A DNA stretch of 64,000 nucleotides, taken from Neptuniibacter sp048548695 (GTDB lineage Bacteria; Pseudomonadota; Gammaproteobacteria; Pseudomonadales; Balneatricaceae). The stretch lies in NCBI RefSeq assembly GCF_048548695.1, contig NZ_JBLYIF010000001.1. The stretch is one strand, 5' to 3'. The notes under the pieces are model-generated. The model searched no databases. It saw only the letters and a program-made list of their open reading frames with translations, and was not told the origin of the DNA. How positions within the stretch are numbered: the first letter of the stretch is position 1; every line of letters starts with the position of its first letter. The position numbers were made by a program, and so were the translations under genes. This document shows positions 24,495 to 32,736 of this stretch, one piece after another.

Positions 24495-25115
24495 CTAGCG
24501 CAACTTACGGTGTGTTGTCCGGTTGCTCTGTTTTGAACGCTTAGCTTTAGGTGTGTTTGGTCGGGGCTGACTGGCGTGTACCTGCTCTTGACGATGTTCG
24601 CCAGGTTTTAACCCTTTCAGGGTCCAGTTGCCTATGGCGTATCGCACTAAGCGTAGGGTAGGAAAGCCAACCGCGGCTGTCATTCTGCGTACCTGCCGGT
24701 TTTTGCCTTCACTGATTTTTAATTCAATCCAGCTGGTGGGTTGGTTTTTTCGTTGTCGAATTGGTGGAACTCTTGGCCATAACTCAGGTGGCGCGAGGCG
24801 TCGCGCTGTTGCCGGACGGGTCAGACCATCCTTTAATACCACTCCCTGGGACAGTGCAATTAATGCCTGACCAGTGATCTCGCCTTCAACCTGCACCCAA
24901 TAGGTTTTTTCCAGCTTAAATTTCGGGTGTGCTAACTGATGTTGTAACTGACCGTCATCTGTCAGTAGCAATAACCCTTCAGAATCGTAATCCAATCGAC
25001 CAGCGGCGTAGAAGCCCGGTTGCTTAATGAAGTCAGCCAGCGTGCTTTTATTGTCTGTAGTGGTGAACTGGGTCAGCACCTGAAACGGTTTGTTGAAAAG
25101 CATCAGGTTGGCCAA
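24495..25115 (-). CDS. rluE: 23S rRNA pseudouridine synthase RluE
   Basis: RsuA/RluE-family pseudouridine synthase of 206 residues; E. coli RluE modifies U2457 of 23S rRNA. The catalytic Asp is in GRLDYDSEGLL, and later motifs include KTYWVQVEG and EGKNRQVRRM. It lacks the S4 domain of RsuA, as RluE does, and ends in a very basic tail. TTG start at 25115 supported by GAGG eight bases upstream; the ATG at 25103 has none. Divergent from icd, exactly as in E. coli. Confidence 0.9.
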   Translation of the reverse strand: MANLMLFNKPFQVLTQFTTTDNKSTLADFIKQPGFYAAGRLDYDSEGLLLLTDDGQLQHQLAHPKFKLEKTYWVQVEGEITGQALIALSQGVVLKDGLTRPATARRLAPPELWPRVPPIRQRKNQPTSWIELKISEGKNRQVRRMTAAVGFPTLRLVRYAIGNWTLKGLKPGEHRQEQVHASQPRPNTPKAKRSKQSNRTTHRKLR

Positions 25116-25233
25116 CGGTGGATCCTCAGCATAAACGGCGGAGTTCGCCTATGATGAAACTAGAGCAGCTATTTTGCTGTCTGACGGTTCGATAAGTATA
25201 ACAATTTCAATAAGAAAAAAGCGCGGAGTCGAT

Positions 25234-26490
25234 ATGGGATATATCAATATAGCAGTACCTGCGGGCGAGAAAATTACAGTCAATAACGATGGTTCGCTGA
25301 ATGTACCGGCTAATCCGGTCATTCCTTACATCGAAGGGGATGGTATAGGGGTAGACGTGACGCCACCTATGATCAAAGTGGTAGATGCTGCGGTTAATAA
25401 GGCCTATAACGCAAGCCGTAAGATCTCCTGGATGGAGGTTTATGCGGGCGAAAAAGCCACCTCTGTATATGATCAGGATACCTGGTTGCCAGACGAAACG
25501 CTGGCTGCTTTTAAAGAGTTTGTGGTGGGCATTAAAGGACCGTTAACCACACCGGTTGGTGGCGGTATTCGGTCTTTGAATGTGGCGCTGCGTCAGGAAC
25601 TCGATCTTTACGTCTGTCAGCGTCCGGTGCGTTGGTTCAAAGGTGTGCCCAGTCCGGTGATTAAGCCGGGAGATGTCGATATGGTTATCTATCGTGAAAA
25701 CTCTGAAGACATCTACGCCGGAGTTGAATGGAAAGCGGGTAGCCCAGAGGCAGACAAGGTGATCAAATTCCTCAAAGAGGAGATGGGGGTCACCAAAATA
25801 CGCTTTGATACCGAGTGTGGTATCGGTATCAAACCTGTCTCAGAAGCAGGCAGTAAGCGGCTGATTCGTAAGGCTATTCAGTATTGCGTGGATAATGATC
25901 GTGACTCAGTGACCTTGGTACATAAGGGTAATATCATGAAATTCACTGAGGGTGCGTTTAAAGACTGGGGCTATGAGCTTGCGCGGGATGAATTCGGTGC
26001 TGAACCGTTAAATGGCGGCCCATGGCTGACATTTAATAACCCGCAGACCGGTAAGCAGATTGTAGTTAAAGACGTGATTGCTGACGCTATGTTGCAGCAG
26101 ATCTTGTTGCGTCCGGCAGAGTATGACGTGGTTGCAACGCTTAACCTGAATGGTGATTACCTCTCAGACGCTTTGGCGGCTGAAGTGGGGGGCATTGGTA
26201 TCGCGCCGGGGGCTAATTTATCCGATGAGGTAGCGATATTCGAGGCGACTCACGGTACAGCGCCTAAGTATGCGGGGCAGGATAAGGTTAATCCCGGTTC
26301 CATCATTTTATCTGCAGAGATGATGTTGCGTCACATGGGGTGGTCTGAAGCCGCTGACCTGATCATCAAAGGTATGGATGGTGCTATTGAAGCGAAAACG
26401 GTTACCTATGACTTCGAGCGCTTGATGCCAGGGGCTACTCTGTTGTCAGCATCCGCATTTGGTGACGCCATTATCAGCCATATGGAATGA
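25234..26490 (+). CDS. icd: NADP-dependent isocitrate dehydrogenase
   Basis: TCA-cycle enzyme that competes with isocitrate lyase (aceA, 8 kb away) for isocitrate. 418 residues of the E. coli type. The Ser in GGGIRSLNVALRQ (residue 114) corresponds to the one phosphorylated by AceK in enterics. Also visible are YRENSEDIYAG, the NADP-binding EATHGTAPKYAGQDKVNPGS and the metal-binding DVIADAMLQQ. The frame runs back to 25174, but ATG 25234 with CGGAG upstream is the start. Confidence 0.96.
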   Translation: MGYINIAVPAGEKITVNNDGSLNVPANPVIPYIEGDGIGVDVTPPMIKVVDAAVNKAYNASRKISWMEVYAGEKATSVYDQDTWLPDETLAAFKEFVVGIKGPLTTPVGGGIRSLNVALRQELDLYVCQRPVRWFKGVPSPVIKPGDVDMVIYRENSEDIYAGVEWKAGSPEADKVIKFLKEEMGVTKIRFDTECGIGIKPVSEAGSKRLIRKAIQYCVDNDRDSVTLVHKGNIMKFTEGAFKDWGYELARDEFGAEPLNGGPWLTFNNPQTGKQIVVKDVIADAMLQQILLRPAEYDVVATLNLNGDYLSDALAAEVGGIGIAPGANLSDEVAIFEATHGTAPKYAGQDKVNPGSIILSAEMMLRHMGWSEAADLIIKGMDGAIEAKTVTYDFERLMPGATLLSASAFGDAIISHME

Positions 26491-26500
26491 CCTAAACAAA

Positions 26501-26524
26501 ACAGGCAGCCAATTGGCTGCCTGT
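26501..26524. terminator. Terminator between icd and cspD
   Basis: Perfect palindrome with 10-bp arms ACAGGCAGCC/GGCTGCCTGT and AATT centre. The T-rich side (TTTTGTTT) is on the minus strand, so it best serves cspD, but it also ends icd. Confidence 0.8.
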
Positions 26525-26540
26525 TCGTATGCGGGGCGTT

Positions 26541-26744
26541 TTACACTGGCCTGATGTTGACGGCATGGGTGCCTTTTGGGCCAGGCTGGGTTTCAAAACT
26601 TACTTTCTGGCCAGCTTTGAGGCTTTTGTAACCGTCCATTTCAATGGCAGAAAAATGTGCAAAAAGGTCTTCTTGATGTTCGTCTGAGAGGATAAACCCG
26701 TATCCTTTCGAATTGTTGAACCATTTCACTTTCCCTGTTTGCAT
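26541..26744 (-). CDS. cspD: Cold-shock domain protein CspD
   Basis: A 67-residue single cold-shock domain with RNP1 (KGYGFI) and RNP2 (LFAHFS). In E. coli the gene divergent from clpS-clpA is cspD, an inhibitor of replication made in stationary phase, and the arrangement is the same here. GGAG lies before the ATG. Confidence 0.92.
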   Translation of the reverse strand: MQTGKVKWFNNSKGYGFILSDEHQEDLFAHFSAIEMDGYKSLKAGQKVSFETQPGPKGTHAVNIRPV

Positions 26745-26968
26745 ATACCGCTCCGTATCCTTCGCCGGTTAATCTGTAGACTGAACCTGACAGAGATAAC
26801 TGCTAAAATTATTCTAAGTGCAGGTTTGTAAATAGTTTATTGCACAGATGAAAATATCTTCCTGATATCTTTCTGCCTTAGTATCTTTATATCATTGCAG
26901 GCAAAAGGTGTCAGGTCTGGTATCTTCTCCAAACAATCTTAATGTCTTAGATCATAGACCAACTTTTC

Positions 26969-27325
26969 ATGTATACAACTTGTACAAGCAAACCAGTGGC
27001 TCAAGCGTCTGATGATGACCACGCCGATCATGACCATGGACTTGTGGTTCAGGAAGCCAAGCCTGAATTACAACAACCTTCCATGTATCGTGTAGTGTTG
27101 CATAATGATGATTACACCCCCATGGACTTTGTAGTGGAGGTGTTAATGCTGTTTTTCAGCATGGACCAGGAGAAGGCTACCCAGGTCATGCTGGCGGTTC
27201 ATACACAGGGAAAAGGTGTATGTGGTGTGTTTACACGTGACATTGCTGAAACTAAAGCGGCTATAGTTAATCAATATGCTAGGGAGAATCAGCATCCGCT
27301 GTTATGTGAAGTGGAACAGGTTTAA
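26969..27325 (+). CDS. clpS: ClpS adaptor for N-degron substrates
   Basis: A 118-residue adaptor that hands proteins with Leu, Phe, Tyr or Trp at the N-terminus to ClpAP. The pocket residues are intact: HNDDYTPMDFV (Asn-Asp-Asp) and the His of LAVHTQGKGVCG. The N-terminal tail is longer than in E. coli and contains a His/Asp cluster (DDDHADHDHG). No good ribosome-binding site before the ATG. clpA follows after 11 bases; Aat and Bpt, which create such N-termini, are encoded 2-4 kb downstream. Confidence 0.95.
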   Translation: MYTTCTSKPVAQASDDDHADHDHGLVVQEAKPELQQPSMYRVVLHNDDYTPMDFVVEVLMLFFSMDQEKATQVMLAVHTQGKGVCGVFTRDIAETKAAIVNQYARENQHPLLCEVEQV

Positions 27326-27336
27326 GAGGCTGCGCC

Positions 27337-29604
27337 ATGTTGAATAGAGAATTGGAAGATACCTTGAGTGCAGCCTTTCAGGCGGCCAAGGAAAAGCGGC
27401 ACGAGTTCATCACCATTGAGCATTTACTTCATGCCCTGTTAGATAATCGTGAGGCGAGAGACGTATTGCTGGCCTGCGGCGCCGATCTTGAGGCGATTGG
27501 TCGCAGCTTGTCTGAATTTATCGATGAAACCACGCCTTTGTTGTCAGAAGTGATTCCTGATATTGAAACCCAGCCAACGTTGGGTTTTCAGCGGGTATTG
27601 CAGCGGGCAGTGTTCCATGTGCAGTCTTCTGGTCGCAGTGAAGTGACTGGTGCTAATGTCCTGGTTGCCATTTTTAGCGAACAGGAAAGTCAGGCGGTCT
27701 ATATCCTGCAGCAGCACGGTGTAGAGCGGATTGATGTAGTTAATTTTATCTCTCACGGCATATCCAAGGTCGACTCAAGAGACAATGCTCAATCTGAGGC
27801 GATTGAAGAAGCCGAGGACAGCGAAGAAAACGGCGACAGCGCACTGCTTAAATATGCCGTTAATCTGAATATTGAAGCGGAACAGGGTCGAATTGATCCG
27901 CTGGTCGGCCGCGATTCGGAAGTGGAGCGTGTGGTTCAGATACTGTCCCGACGGCGCAAGAATAACCCTCTGTTGGTGGGTGAGGCCGGTGTTGGTAAAA
28001 CCGCTATCGCTGAGGGACTTGCCAAGCTGATTATTGATAAAAAGGTGCCGGAAATCATCAAAGACTCAGTGGTCTATTCATTAGATCTGGGCGCATTGTT
28101 GGCTGGTACCAAGTATCGGGGTGATTTCGAGAAACGGCTTAAAGCCCTGCTGAAGGAGATCAAAGACAAAACCCATTCCATTTTGTTTATTGATGAAATT
28201 CATACCATCATCGGTGCCGGAGCGGCTTCCGGTGGTTCGATGGATGCGTCCAACTTGCTGAAACCCTTGTTGAGTTCGGGTCAGATTCGTTGTATCGGCT
28301 CGACGACCTTTCAGGAGTTTCGTGGCATCTTTGAAAAAGACCGGGCCCTAGCGCGGCGCTTTCAGAAAGTTGATGTGCTGGAACCCAGCGTCGATGATAC
28401 CTATCGTATTCTCCGCGGCCTGAAATCCCGCTTTGAAGAACATCACAACATCATATATACCGATGAGGCCTTAAAAGCAGCATCGGAACTGGCAGATCGT
28501 TATATCAATGATAAACATATGCCGGATAAGGCGATTGATGTGATCGATGAGGCGGGTGCTTATCAGCGTTTACTGCCTCAGGAGCTGCGTAAATCAGAGA
28601 TCGAGGTGGTTGATGTAGAGGCGATTGTTGCCAAAATTGCTCGGATACCACCGAAGAGTGTCTCGACATCAGATAAAAACCAGCTGGCCAAGCTGGCGGG
28701 TAATCTGAAAATGGTCGTGTTGGGGCAGGATGAAGCCATTGAAACGCTTTCGTCTGCGATCAAGCTTTCCCGTGCCGGCCTGAAAGAACCGAACAAACCG
28801 GTAGGCTGCTTCCTGTTTGCTGGCCCCACCGGGGTCGGTAAAACCGAGGTGACGCAGCAGCTCGCCCGTATTATGGGTATTGAGCTGGTACGGTTCGATA
28901 TGTCGGAGTATATGGAACGCCATACTGTGTCTCGGCTGATTGGTGCGCCTCCAGGTTATGTGGGTTATGACCAAGGAGGCTTGCTGACGGAAGCTGTGAC
29001 CAAAACCCCGCATTGTGTGTTGCTGCTCGATGAAATTGAGAAGGCGCATCCAGAAGTGTTTAACTTGCTGCTTCAGGTGATGGATAACGGTACGCTTACG
29101 GATAATAATGGCCGCAAAGCCGATTTTCGTAATGTCATACTGGTGATGACCACCAATGCCGGGGCCGAGGATATCAGTCGAAACTCCATTGGGTTTACCC
29201 GTCAGGACCATTCCACTGATGGCATGCAGGCAATTAAAAAGCTGTTCACGCCCGAGTTCCGTAACCGTCTGGATGGCATTATTCAGTTTAAATCTCTGAC
29301 CATGGATATCATCAAAGGTGTGGTCGATAAGTTTATCGCTGAGCTACAGGTGCAGTTGGATGATAAACGGGTCGTACTGCATCTGAGTGAAGAGGCGCGG
29401 CAGTGGTTTGCTGACCATGGTTATGATCAGCAGATGGGCGCACGGCCGATGAAACGCCTGCTGCAGGAGCAGCTGAAAAAACCGCTGGCAGAAATGATCC
29501 TGTTCGGAGAATTGTCCGAAGAGGGTGGAGACGTCATGATTGAAGTGAATGACGAGGGTGAAATATCACTCGACGTGCCTCACTGCATCGTTGACGGCTG
29601 CTAA
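27337..29604 (+). CDS. clpA: ATP-dependent Clp protease ATP-binding subunit ClpA
   Basis: AAA+ unfoldase of 755 residues that partners ClpP. N-domain with repeated helices, then two AAA modules: Walker A GEAGVGKT from residue 215 with Walker B FIDEIH near 285-290, and GPTGVGKT from residue 496 with LLLDEIEKAHPEV. The IGL-type ClpP-binding loop region is present (NSIGFTRQ). GAGG ribosome-binding site before the ATG. clpP is not in the window. Confidence 0.97.
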   Translation: MLNRELEDTLSAAFQAAKEKRHEFITIEHLLHALLDNREARDVLLACGADLEAIGRSLSEFIDETTPLLSEVIPDIETQPTLGFQRVLQRAVFHVQSSGRSEVTGANVLVAIFSEQESQAVYILQQHGVERIDVVNFISHGISKVDSRDNAQSEAIEEAEDSEENGDSALLKYAVNLNIEAEQGRIDPLVGRDSEVERVVQILSRRRKNNPLLVGEAGVGKTAIAEGLAKLIIDKKVPEIIKDSVVYSLDLGALLAGTKYRGDFEKRLKALLKEIKDKTHSILFIDEIHTIIGAGAASGGSMDASNLLKPLLSSGQIRCIGSTTFQEFRGIFEKDRALARRFQKVDVLEPSVDDTYRILRGLKSRFEEHHNIIYTDEALKAASELADRYINDKHMPDKAIDVIDEAGAYQRLLPQELRKSEIEVVDVEAIVAKIARIPPKSVSTSDKNQLAKLAGNLKMVVLGQDEAIETLSSAIKLSRAGLKEPNKPVGCFLFAGPTGVGKTEVTQQLARIMGIELVRFDMSEYMERHTVSRLIGAPPGYVGYDQGGLLTEAVTKTPHCVLLLDEIEKAHPEVFNLLLQVMDNGTLTDNNGRKADFRNVILVMTTNAGAEDISRNSIGFTRQDHSTDGMQAIKKLFTPEFRNRLDGIIQFKSLTMDIIKGVVDKFIAELQVQLDDKRVVLHLSEEARQWFADHGYDQQMGARPMKRLLQEQLKKPLAEMILFGELSEEGGDVMIEVNDEGEISLDVPHCIVDGC

Positions 29605-29654
29605 CCAGTATTATTAATGCCGAGCACTAATTGGCATGATTTTACATAACCAGA

Positions 29655-29678
29655 AACGGGGAGCTCAGGCTCCCCGTT
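29655..29678. terminator. Terminator hairpin between clpA and infA
   Basis: Perfect 10-bp stem AACGGGGAGC/GCTCCCCGTT with loop TCAG between the convergent genes. Neither side has a long T-tract, so efficiency is uncertain. Confidence 0.7.
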
Positions 29679-29703
29679 AACGCTTAGGTAAGTGCGGACT
29701 ATA

Positions 29704-29922
29704 TTAGCGGGCGCGGTATACGATGCGACCCTTGGTCAAATCGTATGGGGTCAGTTCAACTTTGACCTTATCGCCAGTTAGGATGCGGATGTAGTTCTTA
29801 CGCATTTTGCCGGAAATGTGGGCAGTTACGACGTGACCGTTTTCCAGTTCGACACGGAACATTGTGTTCGGCAGAGTGTCGATCACGGTGCCTTCCATTT
29901 CAATGCTGTCTTCTTTAGCCAT
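29704..29922 (-). CDS. infA: Translation initiation factor IF-1
   Basis: A 72-residue S1/OB-fold protein that occupies the ribosomal A site during initiation. The sequence is close to the universal bacterial form (AKEDSIEMEG at the start, GRIVYRAR at the end). AAGG ribosome-binding site. It lies downstream of bpt on the same strand with a 131-bp gap that contains no tRNA (E. coli has serW near here). Confidence 0.97.
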   Translation of the reverse strand: MAKEDSIEMEGTVIDTLPNTMFRVELENGHVVTAHISGKMRKNYIRILTGDKVKVELTPYDLTKGRIVYRAR

Positions 29923-30053
29923 TCACTTTTTACCTTGGTTGCTTATCTCGGTGTTGTATTAAGCCCGAAAAATAATTGCGCGGTATTTTGCACTAATTGT
30001 TTTTGTATATCAAAGAGAAAACGTCAATAAACGACGAAACTTTGAGCAGGCAG

Positions 30054-30770
30054 TCAGGGTTGGGCTACTTCGACCCACTGATTATCGAGTAGCATTTCGA
30101 TCGGACGATACTGGGTTTTGTATCGCATTTTGCGACATTCGCTTACCCAATAGCCTAAGTATAGATAGGGAAGTTTCAGTTCCTGGCACAGTTGTATTTC
30201 GCGCAGTATGGCATAGTTACCAAGGCTTCGGCGATTCGCGTCCGGCGACAGGAAGGTATAGATAGCAGAGAGTCCCTGAGCCAGAAAGTCCACTACCGCA
30301 ACGGCTAGCAGCCGACCATGACTGTTTCTGAACTCAATAAATTCAGTATGCTGGTTACCGTCCACCAGAAATGAGTTGAATTGCTCCGGGTCAGGTGGAT
30401 ACATATCCCCATCAGCGTGGCGGGCTTCAATATATGCGGCGTAGAGCTCGTAATACTCCTGGGTGAAGATCGGCGAGATCCGACGTACAACCAGATCGGT
30501 GTTTTTGGCCAATACGCGTTTTTGGCTTTTACTGAATTTGAACTGATCGATTGGGATTCTGACTGATATACAGGCCTGGCAATGCTTACAGTGAGGGCGA
30601 TATATGTGCCGGCCACTGCGCCGGAATCCCAGATCAGACAGTTCACTGTAGGCTTCGGTAGAAATCTCTACATGGGGATCGACGAACAGGGTTTGTGCAT
30701 TGCGACCTTCGAGGTAGCTACACTTATGTTCCGGTGTGGCATAAAAATGCAGCGTTTTAAGATCCGACAC
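30054..30770 (-). CDS. bpt: Aspartate/glutamate leucyltransferase Bpt
   Basis: Transfers Leu from Leu-tRNA to N-terminal Asp or Glu, making ClpS-recognised N-degrons. 238 residues with the conserved Cys-rich N-terminus (HKCSYLEGR, then CKHCQACISVRIP) and the C-terminal GNAT-like domain (HADGDMYPPD, YLGYWVSECRKMRYK). Often annotated ate. GTG start at 30770 with a strong GGAGGGAG site. Three bases separate it from aat, so the two transferases are co-expressed. Confidence 0.94.
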   Translation of the reverse strand: MSDLKTLHFYATPEHKCSYLEGRNAQTLFVDPHVEISTEAYSELSDLGFRRSGRHIYRPHCKHCQACISVRIPIDQFKFSKSQKRVLAKNTDLVVRRISPIFTQEYYELYAAYIEARHADGDMYPPDPEQFNSFLVDGNQHTEFIEFRNSHGRLLAVAVVDFLAQGLSAIYTFLSPDANRRSLGNYAILREIQLCQELKLPYLYLGYWVSECRKMRYKTQYRPIEMLLDNQWVEVAQP

Positions 30771-30773
30771 AGA

Positions 30774-31475
30774 TTACTCCCTCCGTAACAGATCAGCTTC
30801 AAACTCCCAGTCATGATCGGAGTTCTTATCCAGGTAGCGGCTCAGATAATCTTTAAACCGCCGCCGGGGAATTTCGCAGGCACCAAGGCTAAACAGATGC
30901 GGGTTGCTTACCTGGCAGTCAATTAAAGCATAGTCCCACTTCTTCAACTGTTCGACCAAATAAACAAAGGCAATCTTGGATGCATTGCTTTGTCGGCTAA
31001 ACATCGACTCGCCAAAAAACAGTTTGCCCATGGCCAGACCGTACAGTCCGCCGATTAACTCACCGTCACTATACACCTCTACCGAGTGTGCGATGCCTGC
31101 GTTATACAGCGCCAGGTATGACTGGCGCATTTCTCGGGTAATCCATGTGCCGCCGGAACTACTGCGCGGCGCGGCGCAGGCATCAATTACGGCAGCAAAA
31201 TTGCGGTCGAAAAAAACCTCAGGCTGTAACTGGCGCATCGTTTTACGCAGACTGCGGGAGACGTGTAGTTGATCGGGCAATAATACGCAGCGCGGATCCG
31301 GGCTCCACCACAAAATGGGTTCACCGGGGCTGTACCAGGGAAAGATGCCATTACGATAAGCATTGATCAGGCGCTCACTGTTGAGTGAGGCACCGGCGGC
31401 CAGAAGTCCATTAGGGTCATCAAGCGCCTCGTCAACAGGCGGGAAGGGGGTGGTATCAGATAGCCAGGGAATCAT
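30774..31475 (-). CDS. aat: Leucyl/phenylalanyl-tRNA--protein transferase Aat
   Basis: Adds Leu or Phe to N-terminal Lys or Arg of proteins, producing substrates for ClpS/ClpAP. 233 residues with NGIFPWYSPGEPILWWSPDPR, GTWITREMRQSYLAL and LYGLAMGKLFFGESMFS. The ATG at 31475 is preceded only by a short GAG, and that GAG lies in one arm of a long inverted repeat reaching to the trxB end (see 31477-31531), so translation may be controlled. Confidence 0.95.
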   Translation of the reverse strand: MIPWLSDTTPFPPVDEALDDPNGLLAAGASLNSERLINAYRNGIFPWYSPGEPILWWSPDPRCVLLPDQLHVSRSLRKTMRQLQPEVFFDRNFAAVIDACAAPRSSSGGTWITREMRQSYLALYNAGIAHSVEVYSDGELIGGLYGLAMGKLFFGESMFSRQSNASKIAFVYLVEQLKKWDYALIDCQVSNPHLFSLGACEIPRRRFKDYLSRYLDKNSDHDWEFEADLLRRE

Positions 31476-31476
31476 G

Positions 31477-31531
31477 ACAGCTCAGAGTGGTTTTCCATAA
31501 CAGGGGTTCCATATATTTCCCTCTGAGCTGT
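31477..31531 (-). promoter_or_regulatory. Leader hairpin that would hide the aat ribosome-binding site
   Basis: ACAGCTCAGAG (31477-31487) and CTCTGAGCTGT (31521-31531) are perfect 11-bp arms around a 33-base loop. In the minus-strand transcript the 3' arm ends one base before the aat ATG and contains its only GAG-type ribosome-binding site; the 5' arm starts 8 bases after the trxB stop. There is no T-tract. It may act as a translation switch (temperature, coupling or protein), which is inference. Confidence 0.55.
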
Positions 31532-31539
31532 TAGCAGCA

Positions 31540-32496
31540 TTACTTTTTCAGGTCATCAAGGAAGCGTTCAGCATCCAATGCGGCCATACAGCCAAAGCCT
31601 GCAGAAGTAATCGCCTGACGATAGACATGGTCAGATACGTCACCAGCGGCAAATACGCCTTCAACACTGGTCTGGGTGGCGTTGCCTTCGAGACCCGATT
31701 GAATTTTCAGGTAGCCGTTATGCATCTCAAGTTGGCCGGCAAATATATCGGTATTAGGTTTGTGGCCGATGGCGATAAACACCCCAGCAAGATCCAGTTC
31801 CTGGGTGGCGCCATTGTCAGTGCTTTTTACCCGCAGGCCGGTCACGCCAGTTTCATCACCCAAAACCTCATCCAGTGTGTGATTCCACAGGATGTTGATG
31901 TTGCCATTTTCAGCACGTTCCAGCAGTTTATCCTGCAGGATTTTTTCTGAACGCAGGCTGTCCCGGCGATGAATTAGCGTAACTTCAGCGGCGATATTGG
32001 ACAGATAGAGAGCTTCCTCTACTGCCGTGTTACCACCACCGATAACGGCGACTTTCTGGCCGCGATAGAAAAAACCATCGCAGGTCGCGCAGGCGGAGAC
32101 GCCTCTGCCCTGAAAGGCTTCTTCAGAAGGAAGTCCAAGGTACTGTGCCGAAGCACCAGTACAGATGATCAGCGCGTCGCAGGTGTATTCAGCCATATCA
32201 CCTTTGAGTCTGAATGGGCGATTGCGCAGGTCAGTTTCATTGATATGGTCAAAAATAACCTGAGTATCAAAACGTTCAGCATGGCGCTGCATCCGGTCCA
32301 TGAGTTCCGGGCCCTGTACGCCGTCAACATCCCCCGGCCAGTTATCAACATCGGTGGTGGTGGTCAACTGGCCACCGGCCTGCATACCAGTGATGACTAC
32401 CGGCTTAAGGTTGGCGCGGGCAGCATAGACAGCAGCAGTGTAACCGGCAGGGCCGCTGCCGAGGATGATCAGGCTGTGGTGTTGTACTTCGCTCAT
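31540..32496 (-). CDS. trxB: Thioredoxin reductase
   Basis: A 318-residue NADPH-dependent flavoprotein. FAD motif GSGPAGYTAAVYAARA, NADPH motif GGGNTAVEEALY, and the redox-active CATC in between. Cytoplasmic; reduces thioredoxin. Upstream of aat and bpt on the same strand, as in Pseudomonas. No strong ribosome-binding site is obvious before the ATG at 32496. Confidence 0.96.
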   Translation of the reverse strand: MSEVQHHSLIILGSGPAGYTAAVYAARANLKPVVITGMQAGGQLTTTTDVDNWPGDVDGVQGPELMDRMQRHAERFDTQVIFDHINETDLRNRPFRLKGDMAEYTCDALIICTGASAQYLGLPSEEAFQGRGVSACATCDGFFYRGQKVAVIGGGNTAVEEALYLSNIAAEVTLIHRRDSLRSEKILQDKLLERAENGNINILWNHTLDEVLGDETGVTGLRVKSTDNGATQELDLAGVFIAIGHKPNTDIFAGQLEMHNGYLKIQSGLEGNATQTSVEGVFAAGDVSDHVYRQAITSAGFGCMAALDAERFLDDLKK

Positions 32497-32594
32497 CTGT
32501 TTAACAAGTCCTGTAGTAATGGCGTTTGATAGGTCAATGTGGTCAGTGATGACAAATTCAAGTGGGCAGCGTTAGCTAATGACTTAGCCTTGGC

Positions 32595-32612
32595 GGGTGC
32601 AGGTATGCACCC
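32595..32612. promoter_or_regulatory. Inverted repeat between trxB and ftsK
   Basis: GGGTGCA-GGTA-TGCACCC, a perfect 7-bp-arm hairpin about 100 bases upstream of trxB and 125 upstream of ftsK. A possible operator or transcript hairpin in this 240-bp divergent region, where E. coli carries lrp. Confidence 0.35.
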
Positions 32613-32736
32613 TGCTGTCCTGGCCCATCGTAATCTCGGCCTAACTATCGCTTAATCGGTTGTTTTCATCAACAGGCATTGGCCTGACAAGTGCTAATTT
32701 GTGGTATTGTTGGCGGTTGGAGAGAAACCCGATTCC

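Noticed and set aside
29923..30053. Possible serine tRNA near infA, as in E. coli
   Set aside because: No cloverleaf, no T-loop GTTC-type sequence and no CCA end in this gap.
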